From: CAVVEC01 sp963770485
Lineage (GTDB): Bacteria > Acidobacteriota > Terriglobia > Terriglobales > Acidobacteriaceae
Direction: 5' to 3'
DNA length: 64,000 bases
Assembly: GCA_963770485.1 (NCBI GenBank)
Contig: CAVYPX010000014.1
Coordinates: 372,001-436,000, forward strand
Part shown: positions 50,962 through 59,650 of the stretch, one piece after another
Position numbering within the stretch: the stretch's first letter is position 1
How the letters are laid out: each line of letters starts with the position of its first letter
The notes under the pieces: model-generated
The model's input: only the letters and a program-made list of their open reading frames with translations
Told to the model about the DNA's origin: nothing
Database searches by the model: none
Program-made: the position numbers and the translations under genes

Positions 50962-51648
50962 ATGACCCCGCAAAAATCTCAAAACAACAATTTCCTCAAA
51001 CCGCGGTCTGTGACCCGGCTCAGCGAAGAACTGGACAAGCGTCTCCTGGCTTACGTGGCGGCGGCGAGTGCTGCCGGTGTAGGAATGCTGGCCTTGGCAC
51101 AGCCGGCTGAAGCAAAAATCATCTACACACCCGCCCACAAAATAGTTCGGACCAATCACGCAGTGCCCATTGATCTCAATCACGAAGGAATTCACGATTT
51201 CGACGTCTTCAACCTGACTCACAACAGCACAACCCCTTTTGGAACCTACCTGGCGGCCGAGCCGCTACAGTCAGGCAACCAAATCTGGGTGCAACGGACG
51301 AACCGAGGGTTTTCGAATTACGCCGCCGCGTTACCCGCGGGAGTTAGTGTCGGTCCAAGCGTAAAGCATTTTGCCGCAGGACGGAACGAAATGGCTTTTC
51401 GTAGTTCGGGAATCGGTACACACAGCGGCGGCCCGTGGAAGAACGCCAAGAATCGCTATCTCGGACTGAAATTTCTTATCAAGGGAAAACTCCACTATGG
51501 GTGGGCACGGCTCAACGTTAGCATTGCGAACCGAGAGGTAAATGCCACCCTTACCGGCTATGCCTATGAGACGGTAGTCGACAAGCCGATCATCACTGGC
51601 AAGACGAGGGGCGAACCCACCCTAGGTATGCTGGCGCAAGGAAGGTAG
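50962..51648 (+). CDS. Secreted HYGW/GYAYET-family protein, copy 2
   Basis: A 228-aa protein from ATG 50962 (GGAG upstream). Export signal LLAYVAAASAAGVGMLALAQ, then PAEA-KIIYTP; DLNHEGIHDF replaces the D-x-N-x-D-G loop with Glu at one place; core NRYLGLKFLIKGKLHYGWAR and NATLTGYAYETVVDKPIITG. It ends early at TLGMLAQGR, so the C-terminal motif is cut short before the usual Trp-Arg. This copy is next to a GloVer-repeat gene, away from the main array. Confidence 0.8.
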   Translation: MTPQKSQNNNFLKPRSVTRLSEELDKRLLAYVAAASAAGVGMLALAQPAEAKIIYTPAHKIVRTNHAVPIDLNHEGIHDFDVFNLTHNSTTPFGTYLAAEPLQSGNQIWVQRTNRGFSNYAAALPAGVSVGPSVKHFAAGRNEMAFRSSGIGTHSGGPWKNAKNRYLGLKFLIKGKLHYGWARLNVSIANREVNATLTGYAYETVVDKPIITGKTRGEPTLGMLAQGR

Positions 51649-51706
51649 CGGATCAATCCCGCGAAGCGCTCAGAGCCGCTTCGCACGGACGCTCACTATA
51701 GGAGGG

Positions 51707-52939
51707 ATGATGCTTAGAACTGGCAGCGGACCGAACGGCGCGCGAATTTCGATTTCGCGAGTAGCCATCGTTGCGTGGACGCTGGCGGCTGCGCTTTTCC
51801 CCGCATTGGTTGCGCCACAGTGGGCACAGGCGGAAACTTTCAAAGTGCTCTACGCTTTTCAAGGCGGGCCAAATGATGGAGCAACTCCCGCCGGGAAGGT
51901 GATTCTGGATGCATCCGGCAACCTCTATGGGATGACCCAGTACGGCGGCGCTCGCACTCTGGGATGGGGCACGGTCTTCAAGCTGGATACGGCGGGCAAA
52001 GAAACCGTGCTGTATTCGTTCACCGGTGGAGCAGATGGCGGATACGCGTACGGAGGACTGATCCAGGATGCCGCGGGGAATCTGTATGGCAGCACCTCCG
52101 AAGGAGGTAACGGCAGTTGCGGTGGGGATGGCTGCGGAGTCGTATTTGAGTTGGACACGACGGGGAAAGAGACAGTGCTCTATCAGTTCAGCGGCGGCTC
52201 CGACGGCGGCGACCCGAATGGGGACTTGGTCATGGACAAGGCAGGCAATCTATATGGCACTGCGTATTGGGGCCCCTACGGATACGGCGGCGCAGTGTTC
52301 AAGGTGGACCGCAAAGGCAACGAAACCGTACTCCACGAGTTTAACGGCTTGCCCGACGGAGAGTTCCCAGTTGCGGGAGTGTTTCGGGACAATCAGGGCA
52401 ATCTTTTTGGTACTACCGACGCAGGTGGCGGTGGACCGTGCTTTGGAGGATGTGGCACGGTGTTCAAGGTGAGCAAAACCGGCAAGGAGACCATCCTCTA
52501 CCGTTTTTTAGAATCGCCTGACGGGGCGTTCCCGTATGCGGGCTTGATTCCGGGTACGACGGGAAACTTCTACGGCACAACCTACAGTGGGGGAGATCCG
52601 GCCTGCGACCAGGGATGCGGCACGGTATTCGAGGTGAGCGCGGCTGGCAGGGAGAAGATTCTGCACCGCTTCCACGAAAACGAAGGTGGCAACCCTTTGG
52701 GCGGGCTGGTTCGGGACGCTGCTGGGAATCTTTATGGCACCACGCTGGGCGGCAACTATGGTAGGGTATTCAAGCTGGACCCGCAGGGCAAGGAGACAGT
52801 GCTGCACAGTTTCAAAGGCGGCACCGACGGTTGTGCGCCTCTCGCCAGTCTGACGTTAGACTCCGCAGGCAATCTGTATGGCACCGCAAGCGGCTGCGGA
52901 GCCTACGGAAACGGAGCGGTGTTCAAAATCGCACTTTAG
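51707..52939 (+). CDS. Secreted GloVer-repeat (TIGR03803-type) protein
   Basis: A 410-aa protein with a long signal region (VAIVAWTLAAALFPALVAP, then QWAQA-ETFK). The mature part is seven tandem units of about 50 residues with the pattern GTVFKLDTAGKETVLYSF-TGG-DGG...DAAGNLYGTT (for example 51943, 52075, 52245). This is the choice-of-anchor GloVer repeat, likely a beta-propeller, frequent in Acidobacteriota and Verrucomicrobiota. Function unknown; extracellular binding is likely. GGAGG precedes two adjacent ATGs (51707, 51710). Confidence 0.85.
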   Translation: MMLRTGSGPNGARISISRVAIVAWTLAAALFPALVAPQWAQAETFKVLYAFQGGPNDGATPAGKVILDASGNLYGMTQYGGARTLGWGTVFKLDTAGKETVLYSFTGGADGGYAYGGLIQDAAGNLYGSTSEGGNGSCGGDGCGVVFELDTTGKETVLYQFSGGSDGGDPNGDLVMDKAGNLYGTAYWGPYGYGGAVFKVDRKGNETVLHEFNGLPDGEFPVAGVFRDNQGNLFGTTDAGGGGPCFGGCGTVFKVSKTGKETILYRFLESPDGAFPYAGLIPGTTGNFYGTTYSGGDPACDQGCGTVFEVSAAGREKILHRFHENEGGNPLGGLVRDAAGNLYGTTLGGNYGRVFKLDPQGKETVLHSFKGGTDGCAPLASLTLDSAGNLYGTASGCGAYGNGAVFKIAL

Positions 52940-53025
52940 TCGAAAGGACCTGCGCAGCGCGAAATGGGATAACCCTTGTGTTCTCGATGTGTTTGTGTCT
53001 CTCTGATAAATCCTTCAACTTCCAT

Positions 53026-54267
53026 TCACATAGTTTCATTCCGCTTGCGAAGGAATGCCGGAACGTCGAGATCGGCCTGCTCGAAGTTGGCGATCATGGC
53101 GTTGCGCATGGCGTCGAGGCCGCTGCTCTCGGTTGAAACCACGGCCACGGGCGCGTTGGGCGACTCCATCACCATGGGCGGAGGCGGCGGCTCGGGATCA
53201 AACTCGGGTTCGGGTTGCGGTTCTGGAAAATCATCAACCCTCCGGGAAACCACGAAGCTGGGCTGCTGTTCCTGACGGCGGCGACGAACATCGGATTCCT
53301 TGAAGCCGGTGGCGATAACGGTGATTTTCACCGCGTCTTTCATCTTCTCATCGAGCACGGCGCCGAAAATAATGTTGGCATCCTCGTGGGCAGCGCTCTG
53401 GATAATGGTGCAGGCCTCCTGCACCTCAGCCAGTTTGAGCGAGGCGGAGCCGGTGATGTTGATAAGAATGCCGCGAGCGCCGTCTATGGCTCCGGCTTCG
53501 AGCAGCGGAGAAGCGATTGCTTTCTGGGCGGCCTCGGTGGTACGGCGGGCGCCGTTCGCCGTGGCTGTGCCCATGACCGCGTAACCCATGCCCGCCATGA
53601 TCGCTTTTACGTCGGCGAAGTCGCGGTTGATGATCCCGGGAATAGTAATAATGTCCGAGATGCCCTGTACACCTTGCCGCAGAATGTCATCAGCGACACG
53701 GAACGATTCAAAGAATCCTGCATCCTGCGCGACCGCCAGCAGTTTTTCGTTGGGAATCACGATGGTAGTGTCGACGGATTCCATCAGTTCCGCGATACCC
53801 CGCTCCGCCTGCGACATGCGGCGCTTGCCTTCAAAGGCGAAGGGCTTGGTCACGACCGCGACGGTAAGGGCGCCCATCTCGGTGGCCAGCGAGGCGATGA
53901 TCGGAGCGGCCCCGGTTCCGGTACCGCCGCCCATGCCGGTGGTGACGAATACCATGTCCGCGCCTTCCAGCGCTTCGATGATTTTGTCGGAATCTTCGAG
54001 CGCGGCCTTGCGTCCGACTTCGGGATTGGCGCCGGCCCCCAGGCCATTGGTAAGTTTCACGCCCAGTTGGATCTTCATGGGCGCACGCGACATGCGCAGA
54101 GCCTGGAGATCCGTGTTGGCGACAATGAATTCGATGCCCTCCATGCCGGCATCGATCATGCGATTCACGGCGTTGCCGCCGCCTCCACCCACACCGATGA
54201 CCTTGATTCGGGCGTCATTGCGGGCCTCTTCGTTGAAGCTGATGCGAATGTCGTTGTCCTTTTTCAT
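53026..54267 (-). CDS. ftsZ: Cell division GTPase FtsZ
   Basis: A 413-aa protein from ATG 54267 (GAGGTGT upstream). IKVIGVGGGGGNAVNRMI, the tubulin signature GGGTGTG at 113-119, FNRDFADVKAIM-like NRDFADVKAIMAGMG, and the T7 region are intact. A 60-residue acidic/proline linker (EPQPEPEFDPEPPPPP) leads to the conserved C-terminal peptide DLDVPAFLRK, which binds FtsA. Forms the division ring. It is transcribed with ftsA and ftsQ on the minus strand, far from the other dcw genes. Confidence 0.97.
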   Translation of the reverse strand: MKKDNDIRISFNEEARNDARIKVIGVGGGGGNAVNRMIDAGMEGIEFIVANTDLQALRMSRAPMKIQLGVKLTNGLGAGANPEVGRKAALEDSDKIIEALEGADMVFVTTGMGGGTGTGAAPIIASLATEMGALTVAVVTKPFAFEGKRRMSQAERGIAELMESVDTTIVIPNEKLLAVAQDAGFFESFRVADDILRQGVQGISDIITIPGIINRDFADVKAIMAGMGYAVMGTATANGARRTTEAAQKAIASPLLEAGAIDGARGILINITGSASLKLAEVQEACTIIQSAAHEDANIIFGAVLDEKMKDAVKITVIATGFKESDVRRRRQEQQPSFVVSRRVDDFPEPQPEPEFDPEPPPPPMVMESPNAPVAVVSTESSGLDAMRNAMIANFEQADLDVPAFLRKRNETM

Positions 54268-54399
54268 GTAGACACCTCGGTTTTGATGAACAAGCACTTA
54301 GCACTCAGCACTTAGCATTCAGCCTCGGTGATGAGTTGCCGACTCCCGCAAAACCATCTCTTTGGCCAACAGGCTAGTTGCCAAGTGCTGGCTGCTGCC

Positions 54400-55620
54400 C
54401 TATGCTCCCTTCTTGGCAAACAGACCCATCAAGCGCGAACTCCAACGCGTGTCCTGCAAGCCGCGGGCGATGCGCGCCCGGTGTCCGTAGAAAATCATTC
54501 CCAGGACGGTCGCATACTCTGGTTCAGCCAGCGTTGAGGGCATTCTCGCCAGCGGCGTCGGCCAGGACAGGCGCAGCGGACGCCGCAAAACGGATTCGGC
54601 AATGTCCAGGATTCCTGCCAGGCGCGAGGTGCCTCCGCTGAGCACGATGCCCCCCACACAGACTTCAAGCATGCCGCTATGGCGCAGGTTATCGCGCAGC
54701 ATCTCAAACAGTTCGCGGGCGCGAGGCTCCAGGATTTCCCCCACCATGCGCTGCGAAATCAAACGCGACGGCCGGTCGCCCACCGAGGGGACTTCGACCT
54801 CGTTCCCCTCAGGAATCAACGTCACAATTACATTGCCGTAGAGTTTCTTGATCTTCTCCGCTTCGGCGATAGGAGTGCAGAGGCCGACGGACAGGTCACT
54901 GGTAAAATGATCGCCGCCGATGGGAATCACCGCGGTGTGAATCACGGCGCCTTCCTGGAAGACGATCAGGCTGGTCGAACCCGCGCCCATATCCACCAGG
55001 CACACGCCCAGTTCGCGTTCATCGGCGCGCAGCACGGAATCGGCACAAGCCAGCGGCTCAAATACGGTGTCGTCCACATGCACGCCGGCGCGGTTCACGG
55101 CCGTAACCACGTTTTGCGTGGCGCTGGAAGCGGCCGTGACCATATGAACCCGCACTTCGAGGCGCATGGCCATCATCCCCAGGGGATCGTGCACGCCGCT
55201 TTGATCGTCGAGGATGAACTCCTGCGGCAGCAGGTGGAGGATCTCGCGATCGGCAGGAAGTGGAATGGCGCGAGCTTTGTCCACCGCCGAGCGAATTTCG
55301 TCGCGGGCGATTTCGCGCGCGCGTGTGCCCAAACTGAGTCCGCCATGACTGTTCATGCCACGCACATGGGAGCCGGCCACGCCGAGCAGGGCATGCTCGA
55401 TCGGAGCGCCGGAAACATCCTCCGCCTGTTCGACCGCTGTCTGGATGGAAGCTACGGCTTTGTCTAAATCAACGATCACGCCCTTGCGCGAGCCTCGCGA
55501 TTCAGTCACCCCGTGCCCTCGATACCGCAAGGCGCTGTCGGTGATTTCCGCCACCAGCACGCAGGTCTTGGCGCTGCCTACATCGATTGCCGTCAGAAGA
55601 TTTTGATACTGGTTCGCCAT
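54400..55620 (-). CDS. ftsA: Cell division protein FtsA
   Basis: A 406-aa actin-like protein: LTAIDVGSAKTCVLVAEI (phosphate loop 1), GVAGSHVRGMNSHG in the 1C region, LVDMGAGSTSLIVFQEGAV, and IVLSGGTSRLAGILDIAES. It ties FtsZ to the membrane through a C-terminal amphipathic helix; here SRLMGLFAKKGA fits. ATG 55620 follows the ftsQ stop by three bases, so the two are coupled. A 132-base gap with AGCACTTAGCACTCAGC-like repeats precedes ftsZ. Confidence 0.96.
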   Translation of the reverse strand: MANQYQNLLTAIDVGSAKTCVLVAEITDSALRYRGHGVTESRGSRKGVIVDLDKAVASIQTAVEQAEDVSGAPIEHALLGVAGSHVRGMNSHGGLSLGTRAREIARDEIRSAVDKARAIPLPADREILHLLPQEFILDDQSGVHDPLGMMAMRLEVRVHMVTAASSATQNVVTAVNRAGVHVDDTVFEPLACADSVLRADERELGVCLVDMGAGSTSLIVFQEGAVIHTAVIPIGGDHFTSDLSVGLCTPIAEAEKIKKLYGNVIVTLIPEGNEVEVPSVGDRPSRLISQRMVGEILEPRARELFEMLRDNLRHSGMLEVCVGGIVLSGGTSRLAGILDIAESVLRRPLRLSWPTPLARMPSTLAEPEYATVLGMIFYGHRARIARGLQDTRWSSRLMGLFAKKGA

Positions 55621-55623
55621 GCC

Positions 55624-56946
55624 CTATGGATGTTCCTCTCCCTTGGCAATCGCCGGACTCGGTTTGTTCCCAGGTTTCACCGCGATGGTTCCCGTCGCCG
55701 GGGACACCGGCGGACTTGTTTTCGCGGCCCTGGCTTGAGCGGCGGGGGGAACCGCCTGGGCAACGCTCTTGTTCGCCGGTGCAGGCCTTGGTTTCGCTTG
55801 GACTTTCGCCGCTACTTTGCGATGCCTTGCTCGGAAACCTTTCTTCCTGGCTGCAACCGCTGGCGGTAATGCTCCGGTAGCGGGTGAGATCGCGGTCTGC
55901 GGCTTGAGGGCCGTGACTTGGTGGCTGATCAATGCTGCCGGCTTCATGCCTGCCGCCACGGCCGCTTTGGCCGTCGCGAACGAAAGCGGCGGTTGCTTGG
56001 CGGTTCCCTGCAAATCGGGATTGACGACGATTTGCCGGTCGTAGCGCAAGTCCACGGATTCCAGCTTGTTGAATTGCTGGCGCCACTCCTGCACATGAGC
56101 CACGTAGATCTCATAGCGCTCGAGATAGTTGGAAGACCCCAGGTGCACCAGCACTTCGCCCTCGGGGCTGTCGGCCAGGACTTTCACATCGTCAGGATCG
56201 GACAGATCCACCTCGCTGAGATCCTGCGAATAGTGGGCCCCGCCCGAATCCAGTTGACTGGTCACGTCGTTGTAGATCTTCATTCGCGCGGCGCGAGTGG
56301 AGTACGGCTCACCCAGGTTCATTCCCAGAATCACCGGGAACGAGTATTTTTTCTTGCCTGAGACTGGCAGATCCATGAGTGTGCCTGCGGCATCAACCAG
56401 GAAGATCTTGGAACCGACCCGGGCAAAGGCGACCGGCGTGCGTTCCTGGATTTCAATCTTCACACGGTTGGGAACAAAGCGCATGACGCTGGCAGACTCG
56501 ACCCATGGAATCTGCTGCAGTTGCTTTTGCCGCTGGGCCAGGGGCACGAAGAAGATGTTGCGGCCGATATCTCCGCCCATCACTTCCATCACTTGCGCGC
56601 GGGTAACGTTGCCCAAGCCGGTCATCTCGATGTCGTCGCTGGATTCGACCCGGAAACGCCAGGAGCGTTCGCCGTAGTGGTAAAGGGCGGCGATAGCCAT
56701 TCCGCAAAGCAAGACGCCGGCTGCCGTTAGGACGGTCCAGGTCAGGCGGGTAGCGGTTCTTCTCGGAAGCGAGCCGCGGCGGACGGAGATGCGCTTTTGC
56801 GCGCGCAGGAAGGGCGGTTCCGGTTCCACGTCCAAATCGAGCAAGCGCCCATCATCGAGCGCATCGTCGGGCGCTCCGCGCACAGCTTCGCCGGCGGACG
56901 GGTACAACTCCTCCTGCAAGATGGTGGAACTGCCTTTTCGCGCCAT
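55624..56946 (-). CDS. ftsQ: Cell division protein FtsQ/DivIB with long C-terminal tail
   Basis: A 440-aa membrane protein. About 60 cytoplasmic residues, one helix (LTWTVLTAAGVLLCGMAIAA), a POTRA domain (EMTGLGNVTRAQVMEVMG, NIFFVPLAQRQKQLQQIPWV) and the FtsQ domain (FARVGSKIFLVDAAGTLMDL, ESVDLRYDRQIVV). After about residue 315 comes a 125-residue Ala/Pro/Lys-rich tail (RHRKVAAKVQAKPRPAPANK and more) that FtsQ proteins normally lack; it is basic and may contact the wall. Links FtsL/B and FtsA-Z at the septum. First gene of the ftsQAZ run; start ATG 56946. Confidence 0.9.
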   Translation of the reverse strand: MARKGSSTILQEELYPSAGEAVRGAPDDALDDGRLLDLDVEPEPPFLRAQKRISVRRGSLPRRTATRLTWTVLTAAGVLLCGMAIAALYHYGERSWRFRVESSDDIEMTGLGNVTRAQVMEVMGGDIGRNIFFVPLAQRQKQLQQIPWVESASVMRFVPNRVKIEIQERTPVAFARVGSKIFLVDAAGTLMDLPVSGKKKYSFPVILGMNLGEPYSTRAARMKIYNDVTSQLDSGGAHYSQDLSEVDLSDPDDVKVLADSPEGEVLVHLGSSNYLERYEIYVAHVQEWRQQFNKLESVDLRYDRQIVVNPDLQGTAKQPPLSFATAKAAVAAGMKPAALISHQVTALKPQTAISPATGALPPAVAARKKGFRARHRKVAAKVQAKPRPAPANKSVAQAVPPAAQARAAKTSPPVSPATGTIAVKPGNKPSPAIAKGEEHP

Positions 56947-57152
56947 CAACCCAGGTCAGTTGTCGTCGGGAATCGCGGAGCGAGAACCACTATAAATGCT
57001 TTTGGCGAATTGAGATAGATAAAAGCTTGGTGCCTTTTGCACAGAAGGGCGGCCCGTCTTCCGCATCCAGCGAGCGGATAGAGAACTTGGACCCTGATTG
57101 ACACGCGACTCGGGGATGACGACAATGGTGCCGCCCGCCTGAGGAGGACTTC

Positions 57153-57911
57153 ATGCAACGCCCCCGGATACCCTCTCGAATTTCCGAATCACTGCATCAG
57201 CGGCTCAACTCGTATGCGCTCGCGGCGAGTGCGGCCAGACTGGACATTCGCTCGTTGAACTGTGTAACCGCAATTAGCGCGGCTGGGGTAGGACTGCTGG
57301 CTTTCGCCGTCCCCGCTGAGGCGAAGATTGTGTACACGCACGCGCATCAAATCGTCTCTCCGGATAATCCGGCCAACCTCATTCTCAACGCCAGTGGCGC
57401 CACCGATTTCAGGATCTATGCATCTCCATATCACACCACCAACGGCCAGGGATCAGGATTGTGGGTGGTTGATCTAGCCCGTGGCAATGGAGTCGAGGGA
57501 CAGCGGGGTGGACACTCCTATGCGTATGCGCTACGAGCGGGGAACCGGATCGGCAGCGGGAAACCATTCTCCGGCCTTTGGATGGCGCATCGGTGGTGTT
57601 TCTCCAGCAGGAAGAGCTGCAGCTTCTTTGGTCCGTGGGCGAATGACGGTAAGGGCGTCAAGAACCGCTATCTCGGGCTCAGGTTTGTGACCCAGGGAAA
57701 GACGCACTACGGCTGGGCGCGACTGACCGTGCCGCCTGGGTCGGCCGCTGGAACGCTAACCGGCTATGCCTACGAAACCATTCCCAACAAGTCGATCATC
57801 GCGGGCAAGACCCACGGAAACGATGTCATCACGCTCGAACCCGCCAGTCTCGGTCATCTGGCGCGAGGGGCATCTGCGATTTCAGCGTGGCGACTGAAGG
57901 AATCGCGGTAG
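57153..57911 (+). CDS. Secreted HYGW/GYAYET-family protein, copy 3
   Basis: A 252-aa protein; GAGGAGG precedes ATG 57153. The N-terminus ISESLHQRLNSYALAASAA is the family leader but is followed by an extra 20 residues (RLDIRSLNCVTAISAAG) before the usual GVGLLAFAVPAEA-KIVYT, so the signal is longer than in the other copies. The D-x-N loop is degenerate (ILNASGATDF). Core NRYLGLRFVTQGKTHYGWAR and GTLTGYAYETIPNKSIIAG. C-terminus EPASLGHLARGASAISAWR. First gene of the tandem array, divergent from ftsQ. Confidence 0.8.
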   Translation: MQRPRIPSRISESLHQRLNSYALAASAARLDIRSLNCVTAISAAGVGLLAFAVPAEAKIVYTHAHQIVSPDNPANLILNASGATDFRIYASPYHTTNGQGSGLWVVDLARGNGVEGQRGGHSYAYALRAGNRIGSGKPFSGLWMAHRWCFSSRKSCSFFGPWANDGKGVKNRYLGLRFVTQGKTHYGWARLTVPPGSAAGTLTGYAYETIPNKSIIAGKTHGNDVITLEPASLGHLARGASAISAWRLKESR

Positions 57912-58014
57912 GACCTGCGCGATACGGTTGGGGAACGTGCGTGTGCGTTTGGTCACAGACAAGCTCCCAGCAAGAAGTCTAAAGTGTAATCGCGCTTTTG
58001 GAGGGGGATTTTAT

Positions 58015-58755
58015 ATGAAACGCTCTCCCGGTCCCCGTAAGACAGCTCACCTTTCCGATTCAGTTCACCGGCATCTCAACATGTACGCGCTCGCAGCCAG
58101 TGCGGCAGGCGTGGGCATGTTAGCTTTGGGGCAGTCTGCCGAGGCTAGGGTTGTGTACACCAAGACCCACCGCGTTCTTGGACACGGGCAGCTAACGAGT
58201 GGGCTCGATCTCAGCCACGATGGGGTAGCAGATTTCTTGCTGATCCATACCTCCTTGTTTTCGAGCGGTTCGAGCTATGCCGGAGTGTTTGTTTCTCCGG
58301 AACCGCGCTCCCAGTCGAACGGAGTTTGGGGATCGGTAAAATCGTCTGACTTCTACGCTTCTGCGCTCCTGGTCGCTACCCCAATCGGGCCTTCTCCATG
58401 CTTCTTACACAGAGAGCTTGTAATGGCGGAGAAGGGCTGGAACGCCGGTTGGGGTTACCTGGGCCGCTGGGCCAATAATGGCCAAGGCGTGAGAAACCGC
58501 TATCTCGGGTTGAAATTTATGATCCGGGGAAAGATCCACTATGGTTGGGCTCGGCTCAACGTGACCCTTGGCCATAACACCGACGTAGTCACAGCCACGC
58601 TGACCGGCTATGCCTACGAAACGATTCCCAATAAGGCCATCATCGCAGGTAAGACCCACGGAAAGGATGTCATCACGCTCGAACCCGCCAGTCTCGGTCA
58701 TCTCGCGCGAGGAGCGTCGGCGATTTCCGCGTGGCGCAAGGCGGGAGGCAACTGA
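58015..58755 (+). CDS. Secreted HYGW/GYAYET-family protein, copy 4
   Basis: A 246-aa protein; GGAGGGGG lies about 10 bases before ATG 58015. Leader LSDSVHRHLNMYALAASAAG, then VGMLALGQSAEA-RVVYT; DLSHDGVADF loop; core NRYLGLKFMIRGKIHYGWAR and TATLTGYAYETIPNKAIIAG; C-terminus EPASLGHLARGASAISAWR. The last 120 bases are almost identical to those of copy 3 (AAGACCCACGGAAA, GATGTCATCACGCTCGAACC), which points to recent duplication or gene conversion. Its TGA overlaps the ATG of the truncated copy that follows. Confidence 0.8.
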   Translation: MKRSPGPRKTAHLSDSVHRHLNMYALAASAAGVGMLALGQSAEARVVYTKTHRVLGHGQLTSGLDLSHDGVADFLLIHTSLFSSGSSYAGVFVSPEPRSQSNGVWGSVKSSDFYASALLVATPIGPSPCFLHRELVMAEKGWNAGWGYLGRWANNGQGVRNRYLGLKFMIRGKIHYGWARLNVTLGHNTDVVTATLTGYAYETIPNKAIIAGKTHGKDVITLEPASLGHLARGASAISAWRKAGGN

Positions 58756-58865
58756 TGAAACGCAAGCGTGGGAGTTTATCTTCGTCATTGGAACACAGGC
58801 TCAACTCGTACACGCTCGCGGCAAGCACGGCGGGAGTGTGTGCTCGACTGCACATTTGTTTCTGA
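58755..58865 (+). pseudogene. Truncated HYGW-family remnant (leader only)
   Basis: ATG 58755 overlaps the stop of copy 4 and opens 36 codons beginning MKRKRGSLSSSLEHRLNSYT and continuing LAASTAGV, a clear relative of the family leader, then CARLHICF and TGA at 58863-58865. The rest of the gene is missing. Either a deletion remnant or, less likely, a short exported peptide. Confidence 0.65.
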
Positions 58866-58915
58866 GCCCCGTCAGGATCACCAGAGGCTGAGGTCGACAA
58901 TTTAAGGAGGAAGTC

Positions 58916-59638
58916 GTGAAACACAGAACAGCCGTCAATTTGCCAGACTCAATTCATCACCAAGTTAATATGTACGCACTTGCTGCAACCGCGGCAGGGG
59001 TTGGGATCCTAGCTCTGACACAGCCGTTAGAGGCAAAGATTGTATACACCAAGGCCAATCAGTCAATACCTCCTAACACCCACTACAACCTTGATCTCAA
59101 TAACGACGGAATTACCGATTTCACGATTTATAATTTCGTTAGCTTTACCAGCGTCAACAGTCAGGTTGGAGGCCTGTCCATTGCTAATGGGAGCGGCAAT
59201 GCAGTCATGGGCTACTCCAAGAAAGGATACGTGAGTCCCTTTGCTTCCGCCCTCCCCTCTGGCATTAAGATCCGAGCGAACAGGAAGTTTAAGGCCGAGC
59301 CTGGGTTGGAAATGGTCCGAAGTGGCGTGTCTGTCATGTCGGGGAGCTTTATTGGAGGCAAGTGGTACAACGTAAACAATCGCTATCTGGGCCTTAGATT
59401 TGTCATCTCGGGAAAAACGCACTACGGCTGGGCTCGACTGAACGTAAGCTGTGCAAACTATCAATGCACTGGTCTTTTGACCGGCTACGCTTACGAGACC
59501 GTCCCGAATAAGCCGATCATCACAGGCAAGACCAAGGGACCGGATGTCGTCATGCTTCCAGCCAGCCTGGGTCATCTCGCGCGAGGGGCGTCGGCGCTTC
59601 CGACTTGGCGGAAGCAGTCTGCGGAAGTTACTCACTAA
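58916..59638 (+). CDS. Secreted HYGW/GYAYET-family protein, copy 5
   Basis: A 240-aa protein; GTG 58916 with AAGGAGG five bases upstream. Leader LPDSIHHQVNMYALAATAAG, then VGILALTQPLEA-KIVYT; DLNNDGITDF loop, the best calcium-type match in the array; core NRYLGLRFVISGKTHYGWAR and GLLTGYAYETVPNKPIITG; C-terminus PASLGHLARGASALPTWR. Codon use is slightly more AT-rich than in copies 3, 4 and 6, so it may be an older or separately acquired member. Confidence 0.8.
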   Translation: MKHRTAVNLPDSIHHQVNMYALAATAAGVGILALTQPLEAKIVYTKANQSIPPNTHYNLDLNNDGITDFTIYNFVSFTSVNSQVGGLSIANGSGNAVMGYSKKGYVSPFASALPSGIKIRANRKFKAEPGLEMVRSGVSVMSGSFIGGKWYNVNNRYLGLRFVISGKTHYGWARLNVSCANYQCTGLLTGYAYETVPNKPIITGKTKGPDVVMLPASLGHLARGASALPTWRKQSAEVTH

Positions 59639-59650
59639 ACGGAGGATGGC

